From assembly GCA_017617395.1 (NCBI GenBank), contig JAFZWG010000056.1, forward strand, positions 1 to 52,870: a stretch of 52,870 nt of DNA. Direction: 5' to 3'. How positions within the stretch are numbered: position 1 is the stretch's first letter; every line of letters starts with the position of its first letter. Of this stretch, positions 24,379 to 33,574 are shown piece by piece. The notes under the pieces were generated by a model that was given only the letters and a program-made list of their open reading frames with translations, was not told where the DNA came from and searched no databases. A program made the position numbers and the translations under genes. The stretch comes from Lachnospiraceae bacterium. GTDB lineage: Bacteria > Bacillota > Clostridia > Lachnospirales > Lachnospiraceae.

Positions 24379-25383
24379 TTACAGACGCGCGAACCACACG
24401 CGCGCAAGCTCGGTCCACATGCCGACGTCGTCCTTTAAGGTCACATCGGGCTTGAACTCGAACGGAGGAGTCGGTTCCTTCCCCTCCTCAGGCTCCGGAG
24501 CCTTGTCCGGGAACTGAGCCTTGAGCTCCTCCACGCGGCGCTCGGGAACGTTCACGCCCTTGCCTGCTTTCACGGCCGCAACGGCGTTGTTCACCTGCTC
24601 CATCACGTAGCTGCCGTCCGACCAGCCCTGATAGCCGAAGCCCTTGCCCACGCCGAGGCCGTGGAAGCCCGACGGGAACACATAGTGCGCAAACGGAACG
24701 CCCTTGGCGCGGCAGGCCTGAGCGAAGAGGTAGCTGTTCTCCACCGGCACAAGCATGTCCGTCGCAGTCTGCCACAGGAAGGTAGGCGGCGTGTCCCCGG
24801 TCACATTTTTCTCAAGCGAATAGTAGGCAAGCTCCGCCTCCGTGGGCGCGGGGCCCAGCAAAGCCTGCAGCGACGACTCGTGCGTGTACTCGCCCGCGGT
24901 GATCACGGGGTAGCACAGGATCGAGGCGTCCGGGCGCGCGGAGTATCCCGCGTACTTCGGGTTTGTGTCCGCAACGTCGTCCCAGTGAACCGTCACGCTG
25001 CCGGCCACGTGTCCGCCCGCGGAAAATCCGCAGACCGCCAGTTTCTTGCCCTCAATCCGGAACTCCGCCGCGTTCGCGCGCAGATAGCGGATCGCCCGCG
25101 CGATGTCGCGGAGCGGCTGATCCTTAAGCGGCACGGAAAATGTAATGTCCGTCGTATACGTGAGCACGAAGACGTTCATCCCCTGCTCGTAAAATGCCTT
25201 CGCCACCGGCTCGCCCTCGTGCGCCGCCAGCATGCAGTAACCGCCGCCCGGCACCACCAGCATGGCGTCGCGGGCCGCGTTGTCCTCCTCGTGCAAAAAT
25301 GCACGCACGTTCGGCACGAAACCGTACGCAGCAGCGTACGTGTATTCGCCGTCCTCCCAGAGATCTCTACGGAAGCTCTTCAC
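24379..25383 (-). CDS. alpha/beta hydrolase (acetylesterase-like)
   Basis: 334 residues. Oxyanion-hole segment PGGGYCML (45-52), nucleophile elbow GFSAGGH (Ser121), DTPPTFLWQTATDMLVP (Asp209) and GFHGLG (His241) give a complete Ser-Asp-His triad. The arrangement matches BD-FAE/acetyl-xylan-esterase-like hydrolases that work on small esters or deacetylate sugars. No signal peptide, so cytosolic. The Pro-rich tail (EPTPPFEFKP, about 290-305) is unusual. It starts 20 bases after the phosphoribosyltransferase stop, so they may share a transcript. Confidence 0.85.
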   Translation of the reverse strand: MKSFRRDLWEDGEYTYAAAYGFVPNVRAFLHEEDNAARDAMLVVPGGGYCMLAAHEGEPVAKAFYEQGMNVFVLTYTTDITFSVPLKDQPLRDIARAIRYLRANAAEFRIEGKKLAVCGFSAGGHVAGSVTVHWDDVADTNPKYAGYSARPDASILCYPVITAGEYTHESSLQALLGPAPTEAELAYYSLEKNVTGDTPPTFLWQTATDMLVPVENSYLFAQACRAKGVPFAHYVFPSGFHGLGVGKGFGYQGWSDGSYVMEQVNNAVAAVKAGKGVNVPERRVEELKAQFPDKAPEPEEGKEPTPPFEFKPDVTLKDDVGMWTELARVWFARL

Positions 25384-25402
25384 GAACTTTACCCTCTCTT
25401 TC

Positions 25403-25963
25403 TCATTCCTTCACGGTTCCGTCCGCGTTGAACACCGGAAGCGGCGCCAGGAACACGATGTCGTCTCTCTTCGCCGCGTCGCCCTCCGCGAGCACCGCCG
25501 CACGGCCGGTCACAATGCCGCCCGCCATCTTGACAAGCTCCTCCATCGCGCGGAGCGAGCCGCCCGTGGAGATTACGTCGTCCACCAGAAGGATGCGCTT
25601 GCCGCGGATCAATTCCGCATCGTCACGGCCGAGGTAGAGCGCCTGCTCGCCCTTCGTCGTGATCGAGCGGTCGGAAACGCGCAGCGGATCGGGCATGTAC
25701 ACCTTCGGTCCCTTGCGCGCAATAAAATACTTCTTCGCCTTGGACTGACGCGCCATCTCGTGGATGATCGGAATGCTCTTCGCCTCCGCCGTCAGCATGT
25801 AGTCATAACTGTCCGCCGGAACGGCCTTGAGCAAAGCCTTCGCGCACGCAACCGTCACCTCCGCATCGCCGAAGCAGATAAATGCTGCGATGTACAGGTC
25901 GTCCGTAATCTTGCACAGCGGGAGATCCCTCTTCAACCCGGCGATTTTCATCGTATACTTCAT
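25403..25963 (-). CDS. adenine phosphoribosyltransferase-like protein
   Basis: 186 residues from the ATG at 25963; AAAGGTGG is eight bases upstream, whereas a GTG at 25975 falls inside that site. The PRPP-binding motif ILLVDDVISTGGSL is at residues 124-137, with a type I phosphoribosyltransferase fold and YDYMLTAEAKSIPIIHEMA as the flexible-loop/hood region. It should salvage a purine base (adenine or xanthine) with PRPP; the exact base is not certain, so no gene symbol is given. It precedes the esterase gene. Confidence 0.82.
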   Translation of the reverse strand: MKYTMKIAGLKRDLPLCKITDDLYIAAFICFGDAEVTVACAKALLKAVPADSYDYMLTAEAKSIPIIHEMARQSKAKKYFIARKGPKVYMPDPLRVSDRSITTKGEQALYLGRDDAELIRGKRILLVDDVISTGGSLRAMEELVKMAGGIVTGRAAVLAEGDAAKRDDIVFLAPLPVFNADGTVKE

Positions 25964-26030
25964 AGTATTTGCCACCTTTCTATCTCAAGGCCCCGCACAG
26001 GGCCCGAAGTTCGTTTTTGAAAATGCTGTC

Positions 26031-27095
26031 TCATTTTCCGTCTTCCCCGCGGTCGCCGACCGTCAGGTATCCCGGCCGCCGGAAGCTTCCCGCGTCAAAC
26101 GTATATTCCGGCGTTTCAAACGGATACGTAATCTCGTCGACATAGTACCACGGATCGTCCGTGTGCGCGTCGTTTCGGATTACATGAAACTGCTGCGCCG
26201 GCATCGAGCCCTGCGCGAGAAGAAACGCCTTTTTTCCATCCTTCTCGCAGACGTCGACCACCAGGACCACATGCCCGGGCGAACCTGCGCGCAGGAAGAT
26301 ATCGCCGACCTGCACGTCCGCAAGCGGGACTTCAACGGACTCCTCCCACAGCGAAAGTGTGCTTGCGTACGTAAACACAAGCTCCAGATACTCCTCAAAC
26401 GTCTCGTCCGAACCGGATTCCGCCGCGCCGTCGTACCACTGCACGTCGTTTCCGTCGACGGTCACGCGCTTTCCGCTGCGATACGTCGGCCAGTCGCACA
26501 AAAAGCCGCTCACAAAATGAAATGCAATCTCATCCTCGCGCCCGCTCGCACGCAGATATTCGGCGTACATCCGCATCACCGAATCCGCACACTGCTGCAG
26601 ATTCTCCGTTCCGAGATGCATGGAGAACACGGCCACCGCCGTTTTTCCGCTCTTTGTCCTGCCATCGTAACGTTTCACCTTGCTTCCGTGCGGCTCCATC
26701 GCATATCCGCGAAGAAACGCGGCCATGCTCCCCGCAGGCGCCTCCGTCCGGGTATACCCTTCCGGCGTCGCAAACCGTTCCGAAAGCGTCTTTCCGTCCT
26801 CGCGGATTAACGGTGACTCGAGCGCCGGATTGCGCAGGTAAAGCCACGCGCCGACCGCAATGATCTGCAAAACCAGAATGATTGCAATCCGGACTTTAAA
26901 CGGCGCCTTCTTCGTCTTGTGGTGAAACACAAGCATTCCGAAAAGTGCACCGATGCTTCCTCCCGCCGCCGCGAGCAGCAGCAAAACCGACTCGCGGATC
27001 CGCCATGCACCTTCCTTCGCCTTGCGCTTGTCAACGCCGTACATCACAAACGTAAACACGTTGATGACGGCCAGATAAATCCAAAAGTATTTCAT
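26031..27095 (-). CDS. DUF1294-DUF4846 fusion protein
   Basis: 354 residues in two domains. Residues 1-95: DUF1294 membrane domain with VMYGVDKRKAKEGAWRIRE and ALFGMLVFHHKTKK. Residues 115-345: DUF4846, shown by HLGTENLQQCADSVMRMYAEYL, IAFHFVSGF, VFTYASTLSLWEESVEV, VGDIFLRAGSPGHVVLVVDV, FLLAQGSMPAQQFHVIRN and DPWYYVDE. Both families are uncharacterised; the second is normally a stand-alone extracellular protein, so the fusion tethers it to the membrane. The His in GSPGH and the Gln/Ser region around LAQGSMPAQ suggest a papain/NlpC-like active site, an inference. Own promoter at 27125-27153. Confidence 0.82.
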   Translation of the reverse strand: MKYFWIYLAVINVFTFVMYGVDKRKAKEGAWRIRESVLLLLAAAGGSIGALFGMLVFHHKTKKAPFKVRIAIILVLQIIAVGAWLYLRNPALESPLIREDGKTLSERFATPEGYTRTEAPAGSMAAFLRGYAMEPHGSKVKRYDGRTKSGKTAVAVFSMHLGTENLQQCADSVMRMYAEYLRASGREDEIAFHFVSGFLCDWPTYRSGKRVTVDGNDVQWYDGAAESGSDETFEEYLELVFTYASTLSLWEESVEVPLADVQVGDIFLRAGSPGHVVLVVDVCEKDGKKAFLLAQGSMPAQQFHVIRNDAHTDDPWYYVDEITYPFETPEYTFDAGSFRRPGYLTVGDRGEDGK

Positions 27096-27124
27096 TTTTC
27101 ATCCCCCGGTAATTCAACACATCA

Positions 27125-27153
27125 AGTATACGGTCCCGCGGTCCGTTTTTCAA
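27125..27153 (-). promoter_or_regulatory. promoter of the DUF1294-DUF4846 gene
   Basis: Minus strand: TTGAAA (27148-27153), 17-base spacer, TATACT (27125-27130), 30 bases upstream of the ATG. Confidence 0.72.
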
Positions 27154-27258
27154 GTCTTAACTCGCAATCAGAAAAACTCGGGCGCGTCATGCGCGTGCAA
27201 CAGCAGTATGTGGCGCCCGCCGTCCGCCAGAAGCGGCGCTCCCTGAGCCGGTTCCCTG

Positions 27259-28332
27259 TCATTGATATGCTTCCCACCAGTGCTCCGTGAAGGAAGCGAT
27301 GTCCCGATAGCCGACCGGCTGCCCGATCTCGGGCGTCGCAAACCGAAGGCCCAGCTCCTCCGCCGCGGTCACGAACCGGCGGATCGAGTCATCCCAGGCG
27401 TGCATCGCCAACACAAATGCACCCCAGTGCACCGGAATCACCCACGCCGCGTGCAGATCGGCCGCCGCCCGCGCGGACTGCTCCGGAAACATGTGCATCG
27501 ACTGCCAGGTTTTGTCGTACTGGCCGCACTCGACGATCATCAGATCGGGTGCGCCGAGCGTCTCGTAGATCGTCGTAAAATGCTCGCCGTAACCGCCGTC
27601 CCCGGTGTAATACACCGTATGCGCACCATCCGAGAGGAACACGCCTCCGGCGAGCGTCGAAAGGCCGATGCCGCGCCCGCCCCTGTGCTGCGCAGGCGTG
27701 AGTACGAAGCGGATGCCGAACAGGGAGAGCGACTCCCACGTCGAGAGCGCGTGAATCCTGCTCTCCGCAATGCCCCATCCGGCCAGAATGTTCTGGGCGC
27801 CGTCCGGCACGACGTACGCGCCGACCTTGTCGTCCAGGGCCATGATGGTGTTATAGTCCATATGGTCATAATGATCGTGCGAAAGGAACAAAACGTCGAT
27901 CTCCGGCGCGTCCGCCGCGCTCATCGGCGCCTCCGTGAAGCGCTTCGGCCCGGCCCACGAAACCGGCGAGGACCGCTCCGAGAAGATCGGGTCGCACAAG
28001 ATGTTCTTATCGCCCAACTGTAGAAGGAATGACGAGTGCCCGAGCCAGATCACCGACAGCTCGCCCGCTGCCGCTCTGGGTACGTTGCTTACGCGATGCA
28101 CCGGAAGCGTTTCGGAAGGCTTTGATCCGGTGCCCTCGACGGTACCGTCCGGCGGCATCGTCGGAACCGCTGTCGGCACCTCCGTAAGAGCCGTCGCAGG
28201 GGATGCCGTCGGCGTCGCTGCCGCGGCGTCCGACTCCCGCTTGTCGGCATGCTCCCGCCGGCCGCAGCCGCTCACCTCGAGGATGAGGACCGCAGCGAGT
28301 GTGATTGCAAGGATTTTCCGATGCTTCTTCAT
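27259..28332 (-). CDS. MBL-fold metallohydrolase lipoprotein
   Basis: 357 residues. Lipobox EVSGC (Cys23), a Thr/Pro-rich linker (about 37-70), then a metallo-beta-lactamase fold with LGHSSFLLQ, DPIFSERSSP, SHDHYDHMDY (HDHYDH 152-157), QHRGGRG, YTGDGGYGEHF, VECGQYDK and VIPVHWGAF. The GHSSFLLQ and DPIFSERSSP segments point to the NAPE-PLD/UlaG-like branch. Members hydrolyse phosphodiesters or lactones; with a lipobox this one would act outside the membrane, which is less common for the family. Confidence 0.88.
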   Translation of the reverse strand: MKKHRKILAITLAAVLILEVSGCGRREHADKRESDAAAATPTASPATALTEVPTAVPTMPPDGTVEGTGSKPSETLPVHRVSNVPRAAAGELSVIWLGHSSFLLQLGDKNILCDPIFSERSSPVSWAGPKRFTEAPMSAADAPEIDVLFLSHDHYDHMDYNTIMALDDKVGAYVVPDGAQNILAGWGIAESRIHALSTWESLSLFGIRFVLTPAQHRGGRGIGLSTLAGGVFLSDGAHTVYYTGDGGYGEHFTTIYETLGAPDLMIVECGQYDKTWQSMHMFPEQSARAAADLHAAWVIPVHWGAFVLAMHAWDDSIRRFVTAAEELGLRFATPEIGQPVGYRDIASFTEHWWEAYQ

Positions 28333-28357
28333 GGGCAGTTCCTCCGGAACGCTCGTG

Positions 28358-28909
28358 TCAGTCGTTCATTTGTAACCCTTCCGCCAGCTCTTTTACAACC
28401 CGCGCGATCGTTTGTTCATAGTCGCCGTCGATCAGCGTGACGGCCTCGCCGGCCGCGCGGCAGCCGTCGATGACTTTGTGATGCTCTGCCTTCAGCCATT
28501 CCGCATCGAGGTCGAACTCGTAAAACCTGCCCTCGACATCCGAGCGATGATCGCGGATCGCGTCGAAATTGGCGTCGATGTACGCGTCCGTCATCGCGAG
28601 CGCGACGAACCGGATGTCCGCGAGATACTCCTCCGTGAAGTCCTCGCGCCAGTCAAACGGCACGTAGCAGCCCTCCACGATGAGGTTCTGCCGGTTCTCG
28701 ATCGCCGTCTTGATCATCTCGCGCACGATCGGCCAGAGATACCCCGTCAGCTCGTCATCGTCCTCGGGTGTGAGAAGCGTGTTGCCGCTTCGGATCAGGC
28801 CCATTTTCAGATGGTCGATCGACAGATACGGAAAATGCATCTTCTCCAAAAGTCTCTGTGCCAGCACCGTCTTTCCGACGTGCGACATGCCTGTAATGAT
28901 GATTATCAT
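28358..28909 (-). CDS. P-loop nucleotide kinase-like protein
   Basis: 183 residues from the ATG at 28909, which has GAGAGGAG seven bases upstream; a longer frame to 28942 lacks a site. Walker A GMSHVGKT at residues 7-14, directly after a hydrophobic strand, then YLSIDHLKMGLI, LIVEGCYVPFDW (Walker-B-like) and a lid with RDHRSDVEGRFYEFDLD. It belongs to the zeta-toxin/adenylylsulfate-kinase-like P-loop group; the substrate is unknown. It lies 15 bases after the radical SAM gene reading order and before the lipoprotein hydrolase. Confidence 0.78.
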   Translation of the reverse strand: MIIIITGMSHVGKTVLAQRLLEKMHFPYLSIDHLKMGLIRSGNTLLTPEDDDELTGYLWPIVREMIKTAIENRQNLIVEGCYVPFDWREDFTEEYLADIRFVALAMTDAYIDANFDAIRDHRSDVEGRFYEFDLDAEWLKAEHHKVIDGCRAAGEAVTLIDGDYEQTIARVVKELAEGLQMND

Positions 28910-28957
28910 ATGGCTCCTCTCACTATCCGCGATTCCACGCAAATACCGGTTACTTAG

Positions 28958-29848
28958 TTATTCCTCCACACCGAAATCAAAAATACTCATCTGCCCGTAC
29001 CGGTCGGGCAGCTCGCTCAAATACGCGAAGCACTCGTCCTCCCTGTACATGATCCCGTTCTCCCTGCATTTGCTGCGCAACAGCTCCATCAGTTCCTTTT
29101 TGTTCGGGCTCGGCAGTTCGTACGAATTGCCGTACTCGCGGATGTAGCGCTCCTTAAGCCCCGGAAAATGCTGATCCAGCGCCGCGTAGTAATACTCCCG
29201 GTCGCCCTCGCGAAGCGTAAGCCCCATGCCGAACGAGATGATCCCCTTCACGCCGACGCGGACACACTCGTCGAGGATGGCGGCGACATTTTCCGCGGTG
29301 TCGTTGATGTACGGCAGGATCGGCGTGAGCCACACGATCGTCGGGATGCCGCGCCGCTGCATCTCCGCAAGAACCTCGATGCGGCGCTTTGTGTTGCACA
29401 CGTTCGGCTCGAGGATGCCGCACAGCTCGTCGTCGTAGGTCGTGAGCGTCATCTGCAGAACGAATTTCGTCTCGCGGTTGATCTCCTCGATGAGGTCGAT
29501 GTCGCGAAGCACCCGGTCCGACTTGGTCTGGACCGTTGCGCCGAAGCGGTGCCCTAAAATGATCTCGAGGCATCGTCTCGTGAGCCGCAGTTCCTCCTCG
29601 CAGTGCATGTACGGGTCGGACATCGAGCCCGTGCCGATCATGCATCGCTTGCGCTTTGCGCGAAGCGCGGCGTCGAGAAGTTCGGGTGCATTTTTCTTCA
29701 CCTCGATGTCCTCGAAGGCGTGCGTGAACTGATAACACCGGCTTCGGCTGTCACAGTAGATGCAGCCGTGCGAGCAGCCGCGGTAGATGTTCATCCCGAG
29801 GTGTCCGCCGCTGCCGGTGAGAATCCCTTTTGCCTCCACAAAATGCAT
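28958..29848 (-). CDS. radical SAM protein, SPL-like
   Basis: 296 residues. GCSHGCIYC gives Cys25, Cys29 and Cys32, the CxxxCxxC cluster motif that binds 4Fe-4S and SAM. Further SPL/Rv2578c-like signals: MNIYRGCSH, IGTGSMSDPY, VQTKSDRVLRDIDLI and VWLTPILPYINDT. The family is related to spore-photoproduct lyase but shorter, and its reaction is undefined. C-terminal SELPDRYGQMSIFDFG is typical. Good GTACGGGCG context only, no strong Shine-Dalgarno; it starts 14 bases after the DUF3592-like gene. Confidence 0.88.
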   Translation of the reverse strand: MHFVEAKGILTGSGGHLGMNIYRGCSHGCIYCDSRSRCYQFTHAFEDIEVKKNAPELLDAALRAKRKRCMIGTGSMSDPYMHCEEELRLTRRCLEIILGHRFGATVQTKSDRVLRDIDLIEEINRETKFVLQMTLTTYDDELCGILEPNVCNTKRRIEVLAEMQRRGIPTIVWLTPILPYINDTAENVAAILDECVRVGVKGIISFGMGLTLREGDREYYYAALDQHFPGLKERYIREYGNSYELPSPNKKELMELLRSKCRENGIMYREDECFAYLSELPDRYGQMSIFDFGVEE

Positions 29849-29862
29849 CGCCCGTACCGTCC

Positions 29863-30372
29863 TTACTCTTCGCTCTCGTCCTTCTCGATGTCACGCAGAA
29901 TCGGGAAGCTCTTGTCCGGATTCTTCGGCGAGCAGAACACCGGAACCCGGCATCCCTCGTAGCGCTCGCGGTCCTTTGCGAGCATCTCGGCCACATCCGG
30001 CTCACAGCCCTCGTACCAGTCGCCGAACGAGGAGAGTCCCCACTCGAGCACGCGCTCCCCGCCGTCCGTCGCAAACCGGATCTTCGCCACGGTCGTCGGC
30101 TGGCTGTCCTCGTCGTCCAGCACGACCTCGTCGATCACGCCCGTGACAATCGGCCAGCGCCTCATCCGCACGTAAAATACAACCGACACCACCAGGCAGA
30201 CCGCGACAACCGCCAGGATCGCAACCGCCGCCACAAAAAGCGGCACGCGCTCAAACGGAAGCTTGATCAAAAACCAGCAAAGCCCCACGAGAAAGATCAG
30301 CGCGAACGCCCAGATGATCTTTCGCATCGGCCGCCCCAGCAGCTTTTTACGGTATACTTTTTCGTCCTTCAT
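29863..30372 (-). CDS. DUF3592-like membrane protein
   Basis: 169 residues with two transmembrane helices (about 18-36 and 43-68) and a soluble C-terminal domain with TGVIDEVVLDDED..TVAKIRFATDGGERV and VPVFCSPKNPDKSF, which resemble DUF3592 and similar beta-rich domains. The assignment is from pattern only. It precedes the radical SAM gene by 14 bases and probably belongs to the same unit. Confidence 0.68.
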   Translation of the reverse strand: MKDEKVYRKKLLGRPMRKIIWAFALIFLVGLCWFLIKLPFERVPLFVAAVAILAVVAVCLVVSVVFYVRMRRWPIVTGVIDEVVLDDEDSQPTTVAKIRFATDGGERVLEWGLSSFGDWYEGCEPDVAEMLAKDRERYEGCRVPVFCSPKNPDKSFPILRDIEKDESEE

Positions 30373-30403
30373 AATCGTCTCCCCTTCTTTGATTCACAAC
30401 CTG

Positions 30404-32044
30404 TTACCAGAGTGCCTTCCGGCGCGCACCGGCCGGATTCCCGACGATCGAGTCGTAGAGGTCAAGGCCGAAACTCGTGAGCTCCGGCTCGCTCTCGATC
30501 ATGTGGTACGTGCGCGTCCCGTCGGGCTTCCGCTCGGCCGAGAGAAACGCCGCGCCCGACTCCGGGCGGTCCTTCGTCTCCTCGTAGACGCGCTTCGCAA
30601 ACGACAACAGGTGCGTGACCGTCAGCACCTTGACGCCCGCCTCCGTAAGCGCGCGGATGATGTCGTACGCAATCACCGCGCCCTCCTTCTCGGTGGTCGT
30701 CGCAAACGACTCGTTGAGGAACACAAGCGACCCGTCGCCCACGTGCTCCACGATGCCGTTCATGCGCTTTAGCTCGTCGTCCAGACGGCCGCTGTTCATC
30801 GCGCTGTCCTCGCGCCTCGTAAAATGCACAAAGATCCGCGGAAAAATTCCGCTCTTAAACTCCTTCGCGGTCACCGGCAGACCGCACTGCATCATCACCT
30901 GCGCGATAGCGATGCTCCGAAGGAAGGTGGATTTGCCGCCCTGGTTGGCGCCGGTCACGATCAGCAGGTCCTTGCCGCGCAGCGAGCACGTGTTGCCCGT
31001 CACGCGGATGCGCTGCGTAAGTCCCATCACGAACTCGCGAAGGTCCGTAAACTCGAGGTCTCTTCGGTCGCACACGGTCGGGAAGCACCACTCCGTCGAC
31101 AGCCGCCGCATGTGCTCCGTCAGCTGTGCCGCCGCGAGATAGAACCCCGCTTGGATCCGCAGCTGGTCGAAAAATGTCGAAAACTCGTCGGTCAGTCCGC
31201 GAAGCTTCCGCACAAGGTAGCTGACGACACCCCTCTCGAGCGTCTGCGCCTGCTCCTTCACGCGCCCGTCATCCGCGGGAAATGAATCCGGAATGCGGGC
31301 GTTTATGAACTTCTGCAGCTTTTCCCTCGTGCTGCCCTTGCGCACGAACTTCGTGTACTCGGACGACACTTCCTCAAGCTTCATCGAGCTGAACCGCAGG
31401 CCGTCCTCCAGCCCGCACTCAAGCACGATCCGCGGCTTGACGACAACAAGCTGCTCCTCCTTCTGCTCAAGCCCCTCCGTGTAAAACGAGATGTCCTCGA
31501 GGACCTTCCGCACGATCGCCTCGCGCTCCTCGGAAAATGCTTCCAGAAACTCCTCCCGGAACCTGCGCAGTCCCCGCGACGAAAGCCCGTCCTGCGGGGC
31601 GATCACTCTTCGCACCGCCGAGAGCGCGTCGGCAAAAAGCGCGAGCACGCGGATCTCCGTGAGCAGCCGCATCGTCGGGCTTCCCTGGCGGATTCTCTCG
31701 CGTATATTGCGGCCGAGCTCGTTCCATTTGGCGAGCATGTTCGTGCTGATCCGGTACAGCCAGCGCACCGTGTTAAGATTCTCGATCGCGTCCGCGACGA
31801 TCTCCTGCCGGTACGCGATCTCCTCCGCCGATGCGAGCGGAATCATCATGATATTTTTGAGCGTCTCGGTTAGGAATTCATCCTCCGCCTCAAGCTTTTT
31901 GACTTCCCCGTTTTCATATATGACTTCCTTGGCGGCCGCCGAACACAGCGCGTCCAGCCCGAGGTCCCCGATGATGCTCCGGGTATCGTAGTAGGTGTCC
32001 GCGTTCGCGCGCTCCCGGTCCTCATACAACAGACAAACTTTCAT
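30404..32044 (-). CDS. MutS-core family ATPase, subunit B
   Basis: 546 residues. Has the MutS lever/clamp region (about 90-340) and ATPase domain V but no mismatch-recognition domain I (no Phe-x-Glu). Walker A GANQGGKST (365-373), signature STFLRSIAIAQ, FVHFTRREDSAMNSGRLDDEL; the Walker B Asp is Asn (LVFLNES, Asn444-Glu445). Its ATG overlaps the stop of the second MutS-core gene (ATGA), so the two are coupled and may form a heterodimer. Likely DNA-binding ATPase role; substrate unknown. Confidence 0.83.
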   Translation of the reverse strand: MKVCLLYEDRERANADTYYDTRSIIGDLGLDALCSAAAKEVIYENGEVKKLEAEDEFLTETLKNIMMIPLASAEEIAYRQEIVADAIENLNTVRWLYRISTNMLAKWNELGRNIRERIRQGSPTMRLLTEIRVLALFADALSAVRRVIAPQDGLSSRGLRRFREEFLEAFSEEREAIVRKVLEDISFYTEGLEQKEEQLVVVKPRIVLECGLEDGLRFSSMKLEEVSSEYTKFVRKGSTREKLQKFINARIPDSFPADDGRVKEQAQTLERGVVSYLVRKLRGLTDEFSTFFDQLRIQAGFYLAAAQLTEHMRRLSTEWCFPTVCDRRDLEFTDLREFVMGLTQRIRVTGNTCSLRGKDLLIVTGANQGGKSTFLRSIAIAQVMMQCGLPVTAKEFKSGIFPRIFVHFTRREDSAMNSGRLDDELKRMNGIVEHVGDGSLVFLNESFATTTEKEGAVIAYDIIRALTEAGVKVLTVTHLLSFAKRVYEETKDRPESGAAFLSAERKPDGTRTYHMIESEPELTSFGLDLYDSIVGNPAGARRKALW

Positions 32045-33561
32045 AAGCGCTCCTTCAGTTGTTCGTATGTAAGCCGGTATTTGTTCACCGCGCCCGCGGC
32101 GCTCGCGCCGTCCTCCGCCTCGCCGCGGCGGATCAAAAACGTCGGCACGCCCTTCTCGTCAAGTATCGCGCGCAGGCTCACAACGCCCTCGCGCTCATCC
32201 GCCAGCTCCTTGATGTGCGTGACGTAGATGCCCTTGCAGCCGCACCCGATAAAATGCTCCAATACGCGCTTTCCCATGACCTGCGCGTCGTAGTTCGCCG
32301 CCGTGGTGAACAGCTCATTGATCACGACGAAGCTTCCCTTCGCGTCGTCCCGCATCATCGGCGCCAGCCGCACAAGCTCGTCCATCAGCTTGCCGCGGCC
32401 GGTCTCCACACTCTCCTCGACCGAAAAATGCGTCAAAATCCCCGGGAAGAACGGCACATTGGCCGACACCGCGGGCACATCGAGGCCCATTTTCGTAAGG
32501 TACACCAGCTGCCCGAGGCTTCTCGCAAACGTCGTCTTTCCGCCCTGGTTCGGTCCCGTGAGCACGAAGAACCGCTCGCCCCCGTCAAGCGTAAAATCAT
32601 TCGAAACCACGCTGCGCCCGTCCCCGATCGAATTTAACGCCAGCGCAAGGTCATAAAGCCCCTTCGCCTCCATGCGCTTCTCCTCCGAAGTATCCGGCGT
32701 CGCGAACGCAAAGCCCGCGGCCTCCATCTCGCGCTGAAACCCTGCGAACGAGAGGTAGAAGCGAATCTCCTCCGAGAAGCGGTGAAGCACCGGAGTCTCG
32801 CACTCGTTTCCGGACGGGATCGACGTCAGCGCGCGGAACAGCGCCGGCTTTTTTTCACGCAGGATCTCGAGGCATTCATTTTCCAGCTCGGTGATCTTGA
32901 TGTCCGCGGCGAACGGGTTCTGAATCCTCGTAACCTCGCTGCCGATCGCGCCCGAGAGCCACTCCTCGTACGCGCCCTCGCCGACCACCTCGCGAAGCTC
33001 GACGCGGATCCGGTCCTTGTCGCAGGTGATCACGAACCTCGTGCTGCGGATCTCCTCGAGAACCTTCTTCATCGTCTCCTTCATCCGCAGATAGCTGTCT
33101 TTGGCAAGATACTCCGCAAGGATCCGCGCAAACTCGCGCATTCCCGCGGAAGCCGGCTCGCCCTCGGCAAGCGCCTCCGACAGCGCCTCGTACGCCTCGC
33201 AAAATGCAGTCGCCTCGCGCACCTTCCACACCGCCTGCTGCAGCGGATTCGAGACGCGCTCGCGCTCCCCGCGAAGCACCGCGATGCCTGCAAGCTGCTC
33301 CATGTATGTCATGAGCGCCCGGTAGATCACGTCCTTTTTGACATCCCCGTACACCGCGCGCCGGTACGCTGCCGCCTCCGCATCCATCGGAAAATACAGA
33401 TAGTACTTCCGCACGTCCCGCCCCCACTTAAGCGTCAGCCAGTCGATCACCTGCAGAAGGTTCAGGTCCGTAAAAAACACCTCGGTCTCCTCGGGGTCCC
33501 GCGAGGTCCCGTCGAGGTTTAAGATGCTGAATTCGGTTGTATTTTTCGCCTTCTCGCCCAT
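32041..33561 (-). CDS. MutS-core family ATPase, subunit A
   Basis: 506 residues, same layout as its neighbour: no domain I, MutS core (about 90-310) and ATPase with GPNQGGKTT (336-344), ARSLGQLVYLTKMGLDVPA, THFSVEESVETGRGKLMDEL and Walker B VINEL, again Asn for Asp (Asn415-Glu416). The late THIKELADE is the usual His-switch region. C-terminal RLTYEQLKERL. The pair is distinct from MutS2 at 48.2 kb, and neither is a classical MutS, which was not seen in the window. Confidence 0.83.
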   Translation of the reverse strand: MGEKAKNTTEFSILNLDGTSRDPEETEVFFTDLNLLQVIDWLTLKWGRDVRKYYLYFPMDAEAAAYRRAVYGDVKKDVIYRALMTYMEQLAGIAVLRGERERVSNPLQQAVWKVREATAFCEAYEALSEALAEGEPASAGMREFARILAEYLAKDSYLRMKETMKKVLEEIRSTRFVITCDKDRIRVELREVVGEGAYEEWLSGAIGSEVTRIQNPFAADIKITELENECLEILREKKPALFRALTSIPSGNECETPVLHRFSEEIRFYLSFAGFQREMEAAGFAFATPDTSEEKRMEAKGLYDLALALNSIGDGRSVVSNDFTLDGGERFFVLTGPNQGGKTTFARSLGQLVYLTKMGLDVPAVSANVPFFPGILTHFSVEESVETGRGKLMDELVRLAPMMRDDAKGSFVVINELFTTAANYDAQVMGKRVLEHFIGCGCKGIYVTHIKELADEREGVVSLRAILDEKGVPTFLIRRGEAEDGASAAGAVNKYRLTYEQLKERL

Positions 33562-33574
33562 AAAACCTTCCCGA

